DNA of 64,000 nt from Hirsutella rhossiliensis (Eukaryota > Ascomycota > Sordariomycetes > Hypocreales > Ophiocordycipitaceae). The position numbers were made by a program, and so were the translations under genes. Numbering within the stretch: the stretch's first letter is position 1; every line of letters starts with the position of its first letter. Under the pieces are notes generated by a model, which was not told the origin of the DNA, searched no databases, and saw only the letters and a list, made by a program, of their open reading frames with translations. Below are positions 30,261 through 44,205 of this stretch, piece after piece. The stretch spans positions 1,798,001 through 1,862,000 of the forward strand of contig NW_025408673.1 in assembly GCF_020360975.1 (NCBI RefSeq). Direction: 5' to 3'.

Positions 30261-33010
30261 TCCTTCTTAATAGTATAGACCTAGCGGCCTCCTATAGCCT
30301 CCCTATCCTTAAGGAGCTAGGAAAATTCCTAAGTTTTATATTTAATTAGCTAGATAATTTCCTTAATTATAGCTTCTTTCTAAAATACTATTTTAGGGCT
30401 ATTTATTGCCTATTTATAGGTCTTTAGAATTTTTAGATCCTGATTTTCTATATTAGCTAGAATTAACTCTATAAAATCATAGTTTAGAAATAAATTAACG
30501 TTAGGGTATTTAATATAGTTAGAATCGAACCCTTCTAGCTTCTTAGGTAATTCTACTACTATTTTACTAGTAGTAGGAATAGGATCGTTATTTAAAGACT
30601 CTTCTTCTATAAAGGGCGAGGGACTTTTATCTCTAGGTTCTCTAGTAGCTTCCTTTATAGGGATATAGCTTTCTAGCTTATCTGTATTTAGAATAAAATT
30701 AAAATTAAAGGTATTATTACTACTAGAGATTTCTAGATTTTTTATAAATTTATTTTCTAGTATAGTAATATCTCTAGAGATAGTAATTTTCTCTTAAAAA
30801 ATCCTAGATTTTATATATATTTTCTAAATAGCCTACTATTATTCCCTTAAAAGCTTTATTATCTAGCTTATCTTTAAAGTCTTTATTTTTATAATATATA
30901 AGGCTTTTAAAGGTCTTAATTTTATTTAAGGTCTTAAAAGGTAGTATTATATTATCCCTCTTTTTTATAGGACCTTTAAATCCTATCGTAGAATATAGTA
31001 ATCTATTATATAAATAGGTAGCTATTAAAACTGCTTCTCCTTATAGGTATTTAAGAAGCCTAGTAGTAAATAAAAGAGCTCGTACTTTTTCTAATATTAT
31101 ATAATTTATTCTTTTTATTCTACTATTAGATTTAGGCGTCCTAGGAGGACTAGAATTAAAGGTAATTCCTTCTTTTTCGTAGTAAAGCTTTATTTTATAT
31201 ATAAATTCTTTAGTATTATTAGAAAATGCTTCTTTAATCCTAGTATTTTTAGGGTTATTTTCTACCCTATTTTTAAATTCTAGGAACCTATCTAAAGCTT
31301 CCCCTTTTCTTCGAAGAAGGTATATTTCTAGATATTAGGTTCCTACGTTTAGGAAAGAAATATAATATTAATATTTATTATAAGTAAGCACTTTAATTAG
31401 CTCCTAAATATCTAATACTATTTTTTCTAAATAGGAATAAGACTTATATAAGGGTTATTTATTTACCTTATTCGTTACTTTAGCTCTAATATATATTTCG
31501 CACTACCTTATTTTATTTTCCTCTTTTAGAGGTATTTTTATATCCTTATTATATCTTTTTAATATTTCTAAAATAGCCCTACTATTTATATACCTTAAGC
31601 GTAAGTACTAAGTATAAAAATCTATATCCTTTGCTTTTAAAGACGTAATAAGGATCGATTAGCTTTCTAATAAAGGTTCTATAGGAATATAATATAATTT
31701 ATTTCTAAGAAATCCTTTAGTAAGGACCTTAGCCTTATTATCTAATAACCCTAGCAAACTTTAGACTTAATTTCTTTATAGTTAATAAGGAAATTCTTAT
31801 TAGATACTATATACCTAGTAGCTCTAGTATTATATATAAAATCAAAGATCCTTTTATTCTTATAACTAGGAAATCCTCCTTCTCTTGCCTTTAAGACTAA
31901 TTCCTTTATTCTAGGAATCGAGGCTTTTAGAGGTCCTAAAAGAGAGTCTTTATTAGCTTCTACTATAAGGGTAATTATAGAGGTTAAAATTACCTTTAAA
32001 TCCTTAGACGTATATATAGGGGTCGGGGCCCTAGAGAGGTCTATAAGGTCGATATCTAGGTCTATATTTTCTTCTTACGAAGCTATATTTAAGACCTTAT
32101 TACTATCTTCCGAATCGGACTCTAGCTCGGTAATTCGAGCCTTCCTTCTTTATTAGTAGTAGAAATGCTACTAGAAGGGGATTTCTTCCTAGAAGAAAAA
32201 GAAGAAGAAGATTTTCTCTTCTTAGAAATTCGAGTCCTATCGTCCTTTTTTCCTTTATTTAATACCTAATAAGCGGGAGCCTTATTCGGGTATAATTTAT
32301 AGCAATTTACTATAAAATGCCTTGGTTTTTTATATTCCTTATAATAAGGAGTATCTATAGAATTTCTATGGGATTTCTAAGGCTTCCTTTATATTAGGAA
32401 GGCTTTCTCCGAAGATTCGTCTATATCCTCTATTCTTCTAGCTTTGTCTAAAAGACTAGCTATAAGGGTTTTAAGGGTAAACGCCGTAGAATTATACTTA
32501 AGGCTCTACGTAATATTTATAATATAGCTTCTAAATTCCTTATTAAGGTAATTAAGAATCTATACTATAAGAATAACTTCTAGAATTTCTATATTACGGG
32601 ATTTTAAATCCTCGTATATTTCCTTTACCTTATAAAGGTATTTCTCTAAATTAGAGTCCGAGGGACTAAGATTAAAGAGCTGCTTAATAAGCAGATAATT
32701 CGACGAAAAGTTCGACGGATTATATAGCTTTTTAAGCTCATCCCACGCTTCTTTAGCATTTTTTAGATACCGAATTTATATTAAGGGACTATCTTCGACT
32801 CGAAGGAATATTATAGATAAAGCTTCTATAGTCTATATATAATTTACTTGCTCTAGAGCAGCAATAAGCTTTTCTTTTATAAGGATAGCTTCTATCCTTA
32901 TAGTCTATAAGGTATAATTTAAATTTCCCTTAAGTCTAGTAAATTCGTATTCTTTCTATCTACCTATTTAATATAAATTCGGTATTATTTCGTTCGTAGG
33001 GATCGAGAAG
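30261..33010 (-). pseudogene. F gag-pol remnant (copia type)
   Basis: Gag reads AKEAWDELKKLYNPSNFSSN near 32670-32760, a classic copia Gag block. A zinc-knuckle-like segment (..YYKEYKKPRHFIVNCYKLYP) lies near 32290-32350. The last readable part before E1 is the copia RT entry: PKIVFQKEAIIKEI..LIKYKTQEF, then a GG..VYTIKKD block at about 30270-30380. Integrase should lie near 31000-31800 but shows only weak traces. Confidence 0.75.
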
Positions 33011-33058
33011 TCTAGACGGGTTTCGACGAGGAATTTCAAAGGTATAAGTAGTTGATTT

Positions 33059-33093
33059 CCCGGCTTAAAAGGAGTAAGCCGGGCTTATAACCT
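33059..33093 (-). promoter_or_regulatory. F primer-binding site (initiator Met half-tRNA type) and adjoining hairpin
   Basis: Plus-strand GGGCTTATAACC at 33081-33092 directly follows the LTR. It equals the anticodon-arm sequence GGGCTCATAACC of eukaryotic initiator tRNA-Met except for one C-to-T change in a CA context. This is the half-tRNA priming mode known from Drosophila copia. A perfect 9-bp inverted repeat, CCCGGCTTA/TAAGCCGGG (33059-33083), overlaps it. Confidence 0.7.
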
Positions 33094-33648
33094 CTTAAGG
33101 TATATAAGCAAAAGCGGAATTTTAGGAAATTAAGGAATTACGTAAGACTATATAATAGAGGGGAAGAAGGAGTATAAGGTAGGAATTTTAAAGGAATTTA
33201 TTAGTAGTGTATTAGTGTATAGAAGAGGTATTTAAGTTAATAATTTTCTATCTATTTACTAGCGGACATACTGTCTTATATAGACAATTATAGCTGAACG
33301 GAAGAACCTTTCGGGACTAGATTTAGGCTGCCGTATAGCCCTAAGACTAGGGAATTCCGTGATACCTCGAGTAAATCTAGAAGTATCTTAGTTCTACTAA
33401 TATTCGTGTTTAAAGGAGGTTGGTCGTGCTAGTGTTCTTAAGAGGTCTTAGCTAGCATTCTAAGCTAGCTCTATTCCTTCGATTCCTAATTATACGATAA
33501 CCGGCAACCCGTTTAATATATAATAACATGCAAAATAACGAGCGATTCTTACTCTATAGGATAAGATTTTATCTATAATTAATATACTACTTATTAGCTT
33601 ATATAATCGGGAGAGTATATTATAGCTGCTTTATTTATAGTAGGAACA
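33094..33648 (-). repeat. F 5' LTR (555 bp)
   Basis: It is the inverse of the solo LTR at 27062-27616. It ends on the right in GTAGGAACA at 33648, after which the D2 reading begins. With the solo copy it forms a pair of long inverted repeats about 5.5 kb apart. Confidence 0.85.
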
Positions 33649-35628
33649 CCGTTCCTTATAAAATAAAGAAGCTAAAGTCGCCCTTTAAGCTATAGTAGTA
33701 GATATTAAAGCGCTTTTATAACCTCCTACTACTATTTAAGTCCTAGGAAGTAAATAAGCTTAACCTATATAAGCTAAGAGTAAACTATAGGATTATACTT
33801 TATACTAATAAGAAAGGGTAGGAACTACTTATACCGTTTAGACCGCTATATAGTATATAATATATATAGAGCTATTAGTACTAAAAACGATACTAAGGGA
33901 CCTCTTAAATAAAGGTCTTATTTAAGTAAGTAGCTCTAAGGTAAGAGCGCCGGTCCTATTTATATATAAACTAAGGGGCGGGATATAGTTCTATTATAAC
34001 TATAGGGCTTTAAACGTAATTATAAGGCTAGACCGCTACCCTTTACCTTTAATCTTAGATATACTTTATAACCTCTTAAAGGTAAAGTAGTTTATAAAGC
34101 TAGATATAAAATAAGCGTTCTATAAGGTATAGATCTTAGAGGGTAACGAGTAAAAGATAGCGTTATATATACGCTATAGCTTATTTAAGTAGCTTATAAC
34201 GCCCTTCGGCCTCTTAAGAGCGCCCGCTATCTTCTAGTATTATATTAATAATATACTTTAAGACTTCCTTAATAAGTTCGCCTCTATATATATAGATAAT
34301 ATCCTTATCTATATAAGCGGCTCTTATAAGGACTATATAAGGAAAGTATAAAGGGTCTTAAAGCGCCTCTAACTTTATAGGCTCTACCTTAACCTTAATA
34401 AGTATAAATTTAGGGTTAAGAGGGTTAAGTACCTAGGCTTTATTATCTATATAAGTATAGGTATATAAGCGGATCCTATAAAGATCTAGGCGATTTAAGA
34501 CTAAGCGGCCCTAACTACGTAAATAAGCGTATAAAGCTTCCTTAGGTTCGCGAACTACTATAGTATATTTATTAAGGGCTTCTCTTATATTATAATGCCC
34601 TTAAATAAGATTACTAAGAAGCGGACCGCCTTTTATTAAGGGCCCGCGTAGGAAAGAGCATTCTATATACTTAAGGACCTATTCTTATAAGCCCTAGTAC
34701 TACTCTAGTAAGACTTTAACCGGTCTATATTAGTCGAAGCGGACTATAGCGGCTAGGTACTTAGAGGAACGCTCTCTTAGGAGGTAGATAGGCAGAAGTA
34801 ACTAGTAGCGTTCTACTCTTATAAGCTAACCTTAGTAGAGCGGAATTACGCTATTTATAATAAAGAGATACTAGTAATTATTAGCTACCTTAAGTAATAG
34901 TAAGCGGAGCTCTAGAGCTATAAGAGCTTTAAGGTTCTTATAAACTATAGGAACCTTAAGTACTTTATAACCTACTAGTACTTCTTAGAGTAGTAAGCCT
35001 ACTAAGCGGAGTATCTCTTACGCTTTAACTTCTTAATTAAGTACTAGCTAAGGTAAGACTCTATAGTCCTAAACGCGCTTTCTTAAAGGGATTAAGACTA
35101 GCTAACGGGAGTAGATATCGAGGCCCGGGATCTATAGCTTATCCTATAAGAGGCGCTATAGACTTATATAGGAGCTTCCCTAGTAAAGGGAGGCGCGGTA
35201 TTAATAGATAAGCTTTCCCTTATACCTTTACCTCGGCTTAGCGAGGAGGGATAGACCGGCCTAGGGGTATATATAGCGTGGGTATTTTAAAATAAGGTCC
35301 TTTAATGCTTATAGGATAGGATATTATCTCTAGACTATACTTATAAGAGCGTACGCTACGCTATTAAGTCTAGCGCTCGACGCCTCGATTTAAAGCTAAA
35401 GCTAAATATATAAGTAGCCGATTATTATATCGACCTATAAGGGCATCTATATTAGCGAGGGAGACTATAGGTGCTAGGCGCGCTATATACTATAGAATCT
35501 AAGGAGAAGGATAAACTACTAAAGCTAGATAAATAGAATAAGCTTTAAGGGAAGCTAGTCTAGCTCGTTTATAACTTTAGTATTATAGGCTACCTAGGCT
35601 AGTAAGGTATAGTAGTAGGCCTTATAAG
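33649..35628 (+). pseudogene. D2 pol, left part: RT, RNase H, start of integrase (relative of H)
   Basis: The reading follows H pol closely: IELLVLKT.LRDLLNKGLI.VSSS, then VLF..K..GGI.F...YRALN, the catalytic box YIDN (34289-34300) and KFRVKRVKYLGFII. RNase H reads EADYSGQ...LSQE, AIYNKEILVI and LINYRNL (34735-34950). The integrase zinc region follows to VVGLI at the B1 insertion. The end ATAAG (35624-35628) is the left copy of the B1 TSD. Confidence 0.8.
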
Positions 35629-36112
35629 TATTACGACTACGGTCTAGCGAACTATAGGGACCAATATATATTACGAGGTTACGTAACGTAGGGAGCAAGG
35701 AATATTAAATAGACCGACGGGCTAATTAAGTTTAAAGCGATAGGTTACTCTAGCGCTCTAACGCTTTATAGCTAGGATCGTAGGATCGCTCTAGCGCTCT
35801 AGCGCTCCTAGATAATAGGATTACTTAGCGCTCTCGGCGATCTAAGGAAGCTCTCGAGATATATAAGAAAAGAACGGAATACTCCTTTAGATAAATAGCT
35901 CGATAGCTTTTAATATTATAATTATTACGATCTCTATTACGATCTTATCTTTAATTCTAATTACTTAATTACCTAGTTATAGTTTATAGTCTATAACCTC
36001 TAACTTATTACTAATATAATATACTTATTATTACTTAGACTACGCCCTATTATATCTACTAATATAAACCCCTTAATAGGTTTATCCCTTAAGAATAATA
36101 CCGGTCGTTATA
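35629..36112 (+). repeat. B1 5' LTR (484 bp)
   Basis: It runs from TATTACGAC to GTCGTTATA, the RIP form of TGTTACGAC...GTCGTTACA with inverted ends. It contains a cluster of CTAGCGCT motifs near 35745-35810. Confidence 0.85.
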
Positions 36113-36249
36113 TATTAAAAGCTCTTATTTAGTATAATACTATATTACTCTAAGTAATATTATAACTATTAATATACCTATATAGTAAGCTAGATTAACT
36201 AACTCTAGAGCTACTATATCGCCTTAGGATATAATACGCGAGATTATTA

Positions 36250-37500
36250 CCTTTTAATATAAGGTATAGTTACTTAGGAATAAAGGAGGTAATAGATAAG
36301 TTAGGGACCTTAGAAAAGTAGTTAAACTAAAATAGCTAAGACTATTCGATAGTACTTATAGCACGCTTTAAGACTTTCTTACTTAACTTAAGGCCTATTA
36401 CCGGTTTTACCCTATTAAACTTTTAGACTTAGTTAAAAAGGTACTCTATATAGGAAATTATTTATCTAGAATAGTACTTACTTAGTTTAGACCTATTATA
36501 AGGGACTTTCTTAATAACTAACTAGCGCGATAAAATAATAAAATAGATAAAGTCTTTACTAGTTTCTAAGGATTTAAAGAAGCTATTATAAAGGTATTTA
36601 AAATAACTAATAAGGAATAAGAAGCTAAATAAAAACTTTAAGAACTTTAATAAAGGATCTTAGTATTAGATTATACTATAAAGTTCTATTAAGTTACCTT
36701 AAAGCTTAATTAAGACGACGAACCTCTTATATTACGATTCTACGATAGGCTTAAAGAAGAAGTTAAGGATAAGCTTTATAAGGAAAATCGACTTAATAAC
36801 CTCTTAGACTATATTACTATAGTAGTATAAATCGACGATAGATAATATACGCGATACTAAGAAAAGAAATAAGGATAAGAAAACTAGAACCCTTCTTATA
36901 GGAATAACTTTAACCGACGCGCTAACTATAAAAAGAAGCGCGAAACTCCTATTACCTACGCCTATATAACTAACCTAGGTAAGATAGATCTAGATATAAT
37001 ATAGAAAAGTAAAGGAAAGTATTTTAACTATAGGAAACTTAGATATTACTTTAAAGAATATAGATAACCTTATAAAGAGAAGAAAACCTACTAGGTACTA
37101 GCCTTAAAAGGTAAGAAATACCTAAACGCTACTAATAGATAGGAACTAAAGTATAAACTCCTTAGTTAAACTATATATTATAACGATAAATATATAGTAT
37201 ACTTAAGCGATAAGGATAGTACTAAATAGTTCTTAAAGCTACTAAAGAAGACCCTTATAATAATATAATAAAGGGATCCTAAAATATAGAAATAAGTTAA
37301 ATTTATAGAACTAAAATACCCTTATCTTAAAGGAGTCTCTTAAGACTAGATTAAGAAGAACGGTAATTAATTCTAGGAAGATATATAAAATAAAAATCGA
37401 TAATAATAACGGGCAGTCTATAAATAATATAATAAGAAAGATATAGATATAGCCCTTATACTTATAAAACTTACATAATAACTTAAGGGGGAATAATAAA
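36250..37500 (+). pseudogene. B1 gag remnant
   Basis: The zinc knuckle at 37020-37061 reads Y-FN-Y-RKLR-Y-YFKE-Y, where CX2CX4HX4C would have stood: all three Cys and the His have become Tyr. Gln and Trp codons upstream are stops. B3 (10961-12500) and B2 (about 62100-63400, minus) carry the same region. Confidence 0.7.
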
Positions 37501-38699
37501 GTATCGATAATATAAGCTTTAAAGAATAAGAAATACCTAGAGAAATAAAAGATAAGAATAAACTTATACTACTACCTACGCTATTAAGGGAAAATGCTAT
37601 AATTAGAGAATACGCTCTATACTTTAAAGAATTTAAAGAAATACTTAAAATTAAAACTTAATAAATACCTTAAATTCTTACGGAAAACTAATAAGCTATA
37701 TTAATTCGGTATTAACTAGCACTATATAAAGAAGACTATACTATAGCTATCGCCGCGGTTAATACTTTTATAGCTCTATAATAAGAATAGTAATTATAAG
37801 GAGAATTTTTAAATAACCTAAGAATAGTACTTAGTTATAAAGAGTATAAGTATATTTTATAGATCTTATATATTTACTTAAACTATATAATATACTTTTA
37901 GATAAAGGTATAATTAAACGCCTTCTTAGTTAGATTTAAAGGATAAGTACTTTCGAAACCCTACCTAAGTATAGAACTAGACTACTAGAAAATTAATTAA
38001 CGCTACCTAAACGACTAAGTTATATTATTAGAACCTAATTACGGCATGCTACTTAAATACCGCGATAATTACGGTTTATTAATAAGATATGTTTTAGAGA
38101 TATATAAAGTCTATAAATACGCTAAAATAAAAGAATAGTATAGCGCTACTTACTTTAAGGTATCTAAACTATTAATCTTTTAAAGACTTATATAACGAGT
38201 TAAATATAATAAAGAAGATTATAATAAATACGTATACTTAAACTATAGAGTTTATAAATATAAAAAAGTATAAGTATAGTATAAATAATATAACGGTATA
38301 TTAAAAGATTATTAGTAATACGTATAAAGGCTATAAGCTATATTCGACTAAGGAAGAATCGATATAGAAATACTATATATAAAATAGAAAGATATAGAAC
38401 GAAAACTTAACCTTTAGTATAAAAATAAATAGAATTACGAAGTATAGTATATAATTAACTACTAAGTAGTATAATATAAAGGATATAGCGTCGAGAAATA
38501 AGAAATTATCGATTAGCTATAAGAAATTAGTCTCTTAAGCCTTAATATAATACTACGCGATAAAAATATAAAGAAACGATATTAATAATAAATTAAAGAA
38601 GAATACCTAAATAAAATAAATAAGAACTAAGTAAAAAATAAGGTACGCTATCTATAAAAGGGCTATAAACTAGTATAATATAATAAGATATAAGGACCC

Positions 38700-41600
38700 T
38701 ATATATAGTAATAGTAAGCTATAGCGACTAAATAGTATTAGATATTTAAATCGCGGGATATTATATATATATACTTTTAGACTATAGCGCGATAAGTAAT
38801 TACGTTTTACCTAAAGTTATTAATTAATACCGACTTATATAGAGATATAAGATAGATCTATATAAACTTATAAATATTAAAGGAGAAGCCTTTAACTATA
38901 ATAATAGAATTATTAATATAGAGATTAATTACCTTAATATTAATATCTAGGGCTATAACAAACGAGTTAACTTTAATATTATAGATATTAAAGAATATAA
39001 CCTTATATTGGGACTTCTATAGCTATAAGAGAGCAACCTACTAATTAACTAGAAAACTAGCTAGCTACGTTAGGACGAAGATATAAGTTTCTAAGACTAA
39101 TAGATTTAAAAGAAAGTAAAGTTTTATAATAATTTAGCTACTAAATAAGATAAAAGGGATAACTATTTAAGTAAATTGTTATAGGCTTTAGCGATATAAA
39201 TAAAAATAGTAACCGAACTAGCGGATATAAAATCGACTAATAAGACCTATATACTAACTAATATAGCTATATAACCTAGTATCCGATATAAATAGAATAA
39301 AGGATATAATATAAAGATCTAAAGAGTTATTACTACTTTAAGGAAAGACCTTAAATAAATTAATAAAGAGCTTAAGTTAAGAGAAACTAGCTCTTAAAAG
39401 AAAGAATAAAGCCTATAAGATAAAATAAAGAATATCCCCTAGGAATACTACAAATATAATAAACTCTTTAAGGAAGAACTTAAGATAGGGTTACCTAAAT
39501 ATAGCTAATAGGACTATAAAATTTATCTTAAGGATAGAATAACGCCGACGTTTTATAAGATCTATAACTTAAACGAAAAGTAACTATAAACGCTATACGA
39601 CTACCTTAACGAGAATCTATAAAAGGGATATATATAAACGTTAATATCTAAAGTAGGCTACTTAGTTATATTTATTTTAAAGAAAAATAGTAAGCTATAA
39701 CTAGTTATTAACTATAAACGCTTAAACGATATTATAATAAAAGACCGAATACTATTACCGCTTATATCGGAACTATAAGATTAACTATATAGTAAAAAAT
39801 AGTTTATAGCCCTTAACCTTAAAGGCGCCTATAACTTAATATATATAAAAAAGGGATATAAATAGATAATAGCCTTTAGAACGAAATTAAGACTATTTAA
39901 ATATCTAGTAATACTATTTAAACTTATAAATATACTAGCTACCTTTTAATAGATAATTAATAATATCCTATGCGAATACTTAGATATCTTTATAGTAGTA
40001 TACCTAGATAATATCTTAATCTTCTTAGATACCCTAGAAGAATATAAGGAATATATCTATAAGGCACTCTATATACTTTAGAATACGAAACTACTAGTTA
40101 AACAAAAAAAAAGTAAGTTCTATATATAGGAAGTAGACTTCCTTAGATATATAATCTTATTAAGAGAGATATAAATATAATAAGATAAGATTAACTTAGT
40201 TAAAGAATAGCTAACGCTAAAGAACGTTAAGGACGTATAAAGTTTCCTAGGATTTATAAATTACTATTAACGATTTATTAAAGATTTTAGAAAGATTATA
40301 ATACTACTATATAACTTAATAAAGAAGGAAAAAGAATTTATATAGGACGATAAAGCTAACGAAGCTTTCGATTATATTAAGACTATAATTATATAAGAAC
40401 TAGTCCTAACTACCTTCGATCTAAAACGATAAATCGAACTCGAAACCGATATATTAGACTTTACTTTAGGAGTATATAAGAATATACCCTTATATTCCTA
40501 TTTTACTATTATAAAGAAATAATAAGCATAGGGAGGCTTTATAGAATAAGCTAGTAAAAAGAGGCTTTATAATATAGTCTAAGGGAATAACCCTTAAAAG
40601 ATAAAGACCTTTACTAGATATCTATACCTTCCTCTAGGAAAAGCGGGTTAGGATAAGCCTATCCTTATAAATAAAAATATATATAAAATACATAAGTTAA
40701 TTACGAGCGGAACGGATACCCTATTGCCTATTTTAGCCTAGCGGCTCCGAAGATATCCGCGATACGAGAATAGGTAGGGCATAGAACATTCTAGTTAAAT
40801 CTACTACTTATACTAGAACCTATAGTCTTACGTTAACTATCACGCTATAATTAGACCACCTACTAAGTTAGGAAGATATACTATAGATAGAGCTTTTTAG
40901 GCATTATAGAATATACTAGAAAGCTAACTAATTAGTCTAGTAGGCGAGTAATAGTCTATAAAAGATAAAGGATTTCCCTAGGAGTAGTAGATAAAATAAG
41001 TAAGTTTATAAGTATCCTTTATAACGCTATTCTTTTAATATATTATTTAGCCCCTTATATACTCGTTATAAATTCCGGACGAAATCCTACCCTATACTCC
41101 TTCGACCGATCTTTCCGCTTACGTTATCGATTACCCGATTCTACGCTTATTACTTATACCTTCTTATAGAGTATAAATCGGATAAAAAGATAATAAAGGA
41201 AGACTATAACTAATTATATTTTACTCGAAAAAGCTATATAACGTAGAACTTAATTACCTTATCTACGATAAAGAATTCCTTATAATTATTTAAGCTTTTA
41301 AGGAATTTCGATACTACCTTCTCGGAAGTAAATATAAAGTTAAGGTCTATATAAATTATAAGAATATCTTATATTTTATAATAATATAATAGTTAAATAG
41401 ACAATAGATCTAATAGGCTAAATATTTATTAGAATTTAACTATAAAATAATCTATAGAAAAGGAATAAAAAACGGTCGAGCTAATACCCTTAGTTAACGA
41501 AGTAACTATAATATAGGAGCACCTATAGCGAAAGGATAGCTCCTAGAAATCAACGAAAACGGGAACTACTAGTAACGATAGCTAAATATAATATTTAAAC

Positions 41601-42960
41601 TATAACCCGATAACTTAATATACTAAAAGATCTTAAAATAGATAAAAGAATATAAAGTACTAAACGGATATAATATAGAATATTTAGAAGTTCTAATATA
41701 TAAAAATAAAATCTAGATACTTCTAGAATTATAAGATAAAGTTATATAAGATATATATAAATATCTAATATATAGATACTAAGGAATTTAAAGAATAATA
41801 GAACGGATTAAACGATAATATAACTTTCTATAGCTTAAAGAAATAGTACGATAAGTTATTAAAGAATATAAACTTTACGTATAAAGTAAAGCTAAATAAT
41901 ATAAACTATATAGAGAATTATAACCGCTACTAGTACTAGAAAAACCATAGGATTCGATAGCTTTCGACTATATTATAAAGCTACTACTATTAAAAGAACC
42001 TATAACTAACGTTAAGTATAATAGTATATTCGTTATTACTAATAGACTAATAAAGTATAGGTACTTCTTACTATATAAAGAAGTAAGTAATATAAAAGAG
42101 CTAGTATATATATTCCTATAAACTATTATTAGTAATTATAGACTACTAAATAAGATTATCTTTAATAAAAAAAGTACGTTTATAGCTAAGTTTTAGTAAG
42201 CTCTTATAGTATAATTAAGGACGAAATATAAGCTTAGTATAGCTTATTACCTATAAATAGATAGATAAATAGAATAACTTAACTAAACGCTTAAATAATA
42301 TTTATAATACTATATTAGCTATAAATAAAACGATTAAGTTAAATAGCTACTAATAGTATAACTAGCTTATAATAGCTTAGTTATAAAAATAACTAAGCTC
42401 TTACTAGTATATACTAATTATAAATATAACCTAGAAGTATTTAAGGTTACTTAATAAGGACTATAAGCGGAACGAGCGATACTATAAGTAGATTAGCTAT
42501 AAAAACTATATAAAGAAATATAATAAGAACTTTAATTTATTAAAGAACGAATATCTACTTATTATAATCGGAAAAGATTATAGGGACTAATCTTTTAAGA
42601 GGGAGATATAGTCTACCTTATATAACGAAATATTAAAATAAAACAACTAAGTAATAAATTAGATTTTAAGAAACTTAGACCGTTTAAGGTTAAGAAAGCT
42701 ATTTTAAAAGTTAACTATAAACTTTCGCTACTAATAATAATATAGATATACTTAATATTTTATATCTTATTATTAAAACTAGTACTATAAAACGCTAAAC
42801 TATAAGATAAAATTAAAGTTAATAATAATTAGGAATATAAAGCTAAATAAATACTAGATATAAGAAAATAAGGTTAGTAATAGGAATACCTTATTAAGTA
42901 GAAGGGATATAGGCTAGAGGAAAATACCTAGGAACTACTTAAGCACTTAACTTACTATAG
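38700..42960 (+). pseudogene. B1 pol remnant: protease, RT, RNase H, integrase, chromodomain
   Basis: The protease region ends in a readable LILGL-like block and NPLIN near 39000-39060. RT runs about 39560-40460 with catalytic YLDN at 40001-40012 and VQSFLGFINYY near 40238. RNase H starts at ETD (40443) and continues after the C insertion with LNYLIYDKEFL. Integrase occupies roughly 41550-42650 (..NRLIKYRYF.., ..YYLQIDRQIEQLNQ..). A chromodomain at about 42840-42960 reads ILDIRK..., YLIK.KGYRLEENTQE.LKHL. B1 is therefore a second chromovirus lineage, distinct from A and from D/H. Confidence 0.8.
40475..41168 (+). mobile_element. Solo LTR of family C (694 bp) in B1 RNase H, TSD GAGTA
   Basis: Ends are TATAAG...CTTATA (RIP form of TGTAAG...CTTACA), flanked by GAGTA at 40470-40474 and 41169-41173. 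A truncated second copy is at 9397-9843. No coding content is visible. Confidence 0.85.
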
Positions 42961-43721
42961 CTCTCTACTCCGATAGTTCTACTAAGCGAACCCTTAATCG
43001 GAAATATAGGGTTACTAAGAATAGCATCTTAGTTTAATATATTTAAGGTACTAAACGATTAAACCTTACTAATAGTAATAGTTTCCTTATTTAATAAATA
43101 AACCGATTTATCTTAAGAAGAATATATTATACTATCTTCTTTATTAATAGCTTATATACCCTACTAAAATAACTTACTACCTCGGTCCTTTAGGAAACGC
43201 TTTTATTTCCTAATCTAAGCTAGGTAAGCTATCGCTTCCTTTAACGCTTCTTTTACTTTCCGTTCGTCTAAATTAATCTTTTACTATTAATTTATAATAT
43301 AATAAACTAAAAAAGAAGGAATATTAGTAAAAAGAACGATAGGGAAGGAAAGGGATAAAATAAATAAGCGGACGCTATATTATAACTATTATAAGAACGA
43401 CCTATAGAGGTATATTTAGAATACTAATTAGAACGCTCGCCGACTTTATAAGTTAGGCCTAACCGAAAATAATAGGAGTAAGGTATAATTTTAATACTAT
43501 AGATCTTAGTCTAGGATATTAGCTTTAATTATTAACGCGATTTATTAGAATTATAGGAATAGGATTTTTAAATACGACTAGATATACTATTAGTAGTATA
43601 TCTTAAAAGGATAAAAGAATAAAGAACGATATACTTATATATAACGCAATAAGGTTATATTTATATATAGCGGCTAAAGTAGTAGGTCTTAAGGATAATA
43701 CTAAAAGAAAGGGAGGTATAT

Positions 43722-44205
43722 TATTATAACTATAGTCTAGTAAACCGCGGGGACTAATATATATTATAAGGTTATATAATATAAAGAGTAAGGAATATTA
43801 AATAGACCGACGGGCTAATTAAGTTTAAAGCGATAAGTTACTTTAGCGCTTTAACGCTCTATAGCTAGGATCGTAGGATCGCTCTAGCGCTTTAGCGCTC
43901 TTAGATAACGGGATTACCTAGCGCTCTCGGCGATCTAAAGAAGCTCTTAAGATATATAAGAAAGGAATAGAATACTCCTTTAGATAGATAGCTTAATAGC
44001 TTTTAATATTATAATTATTACGATCTCTATTACGATCTTATCTTTAATTTTAATTACTTAATTACCTAGTTATAGTCTATAGTTTATAACCTCTAACTTA
44101 TTACTAACGTAATATACTTATTATTACTTAAACTACGCCCTATTATATCTATTAATATAAACCCCTTAATAGGTTTATCCCTTAGGAATAATACCGGTCG
44201 TTATA
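43722..44205 (+). repeat. B1 3' LTR (484 bp)
   Basis: It has the same length and ends as the 5' LTR. Differences between the two are almost all C/T or G/A, as RIP would leave, so LTR divergence cannot be used as a clock here. Confidence 0.85.

Larger units (their letters stand above)
30261..33648 (-). mobile_element. Element F: Ty1/copia element, 5' part, cut by E1
   Basis: Minus-strand order is the 5' LTR (33648-33094), a tRNA primer site, gag (about 33000-32100), and pol up to the start of RT, where E1 interrupts it. RIP is lighter than in the neighbours. The 3' half and 3' LTR are absent because E1 itself is truncated. Confidence 0.8.
35629..44205 (+). mobile_element. Element B1: complete but RIP-destroyed chromovirus inserted in D2, TSD ATAAG
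   Basis: Two 484-bp LTRs bound 8577 bp, of which 694 bp plus 5 bp are the nested solo LTR C. TSD ATAAG is at 35624-35628 and 44206-44210. Removing B1 and one TSD joins D2 as ..VGLI-RDFY.., the expected integrase reading, which proves the insertion. Internal order is gag, protease, RT, RNase H, integrase, chromodomain and a polypurine tract (AAAAGAAAGGGAGG at 43703-43716). Confidence 0.9.

Noticed and set aside
24341..33648. Inverted F LTRs at 27062-27616 and 33094-33648 as ends of a large DNA transposon
   Set aside because: The interior is two different retrotransposons, and the right copy carries a tRNA primer site and copia gag directly inside it, so these are LTRs.
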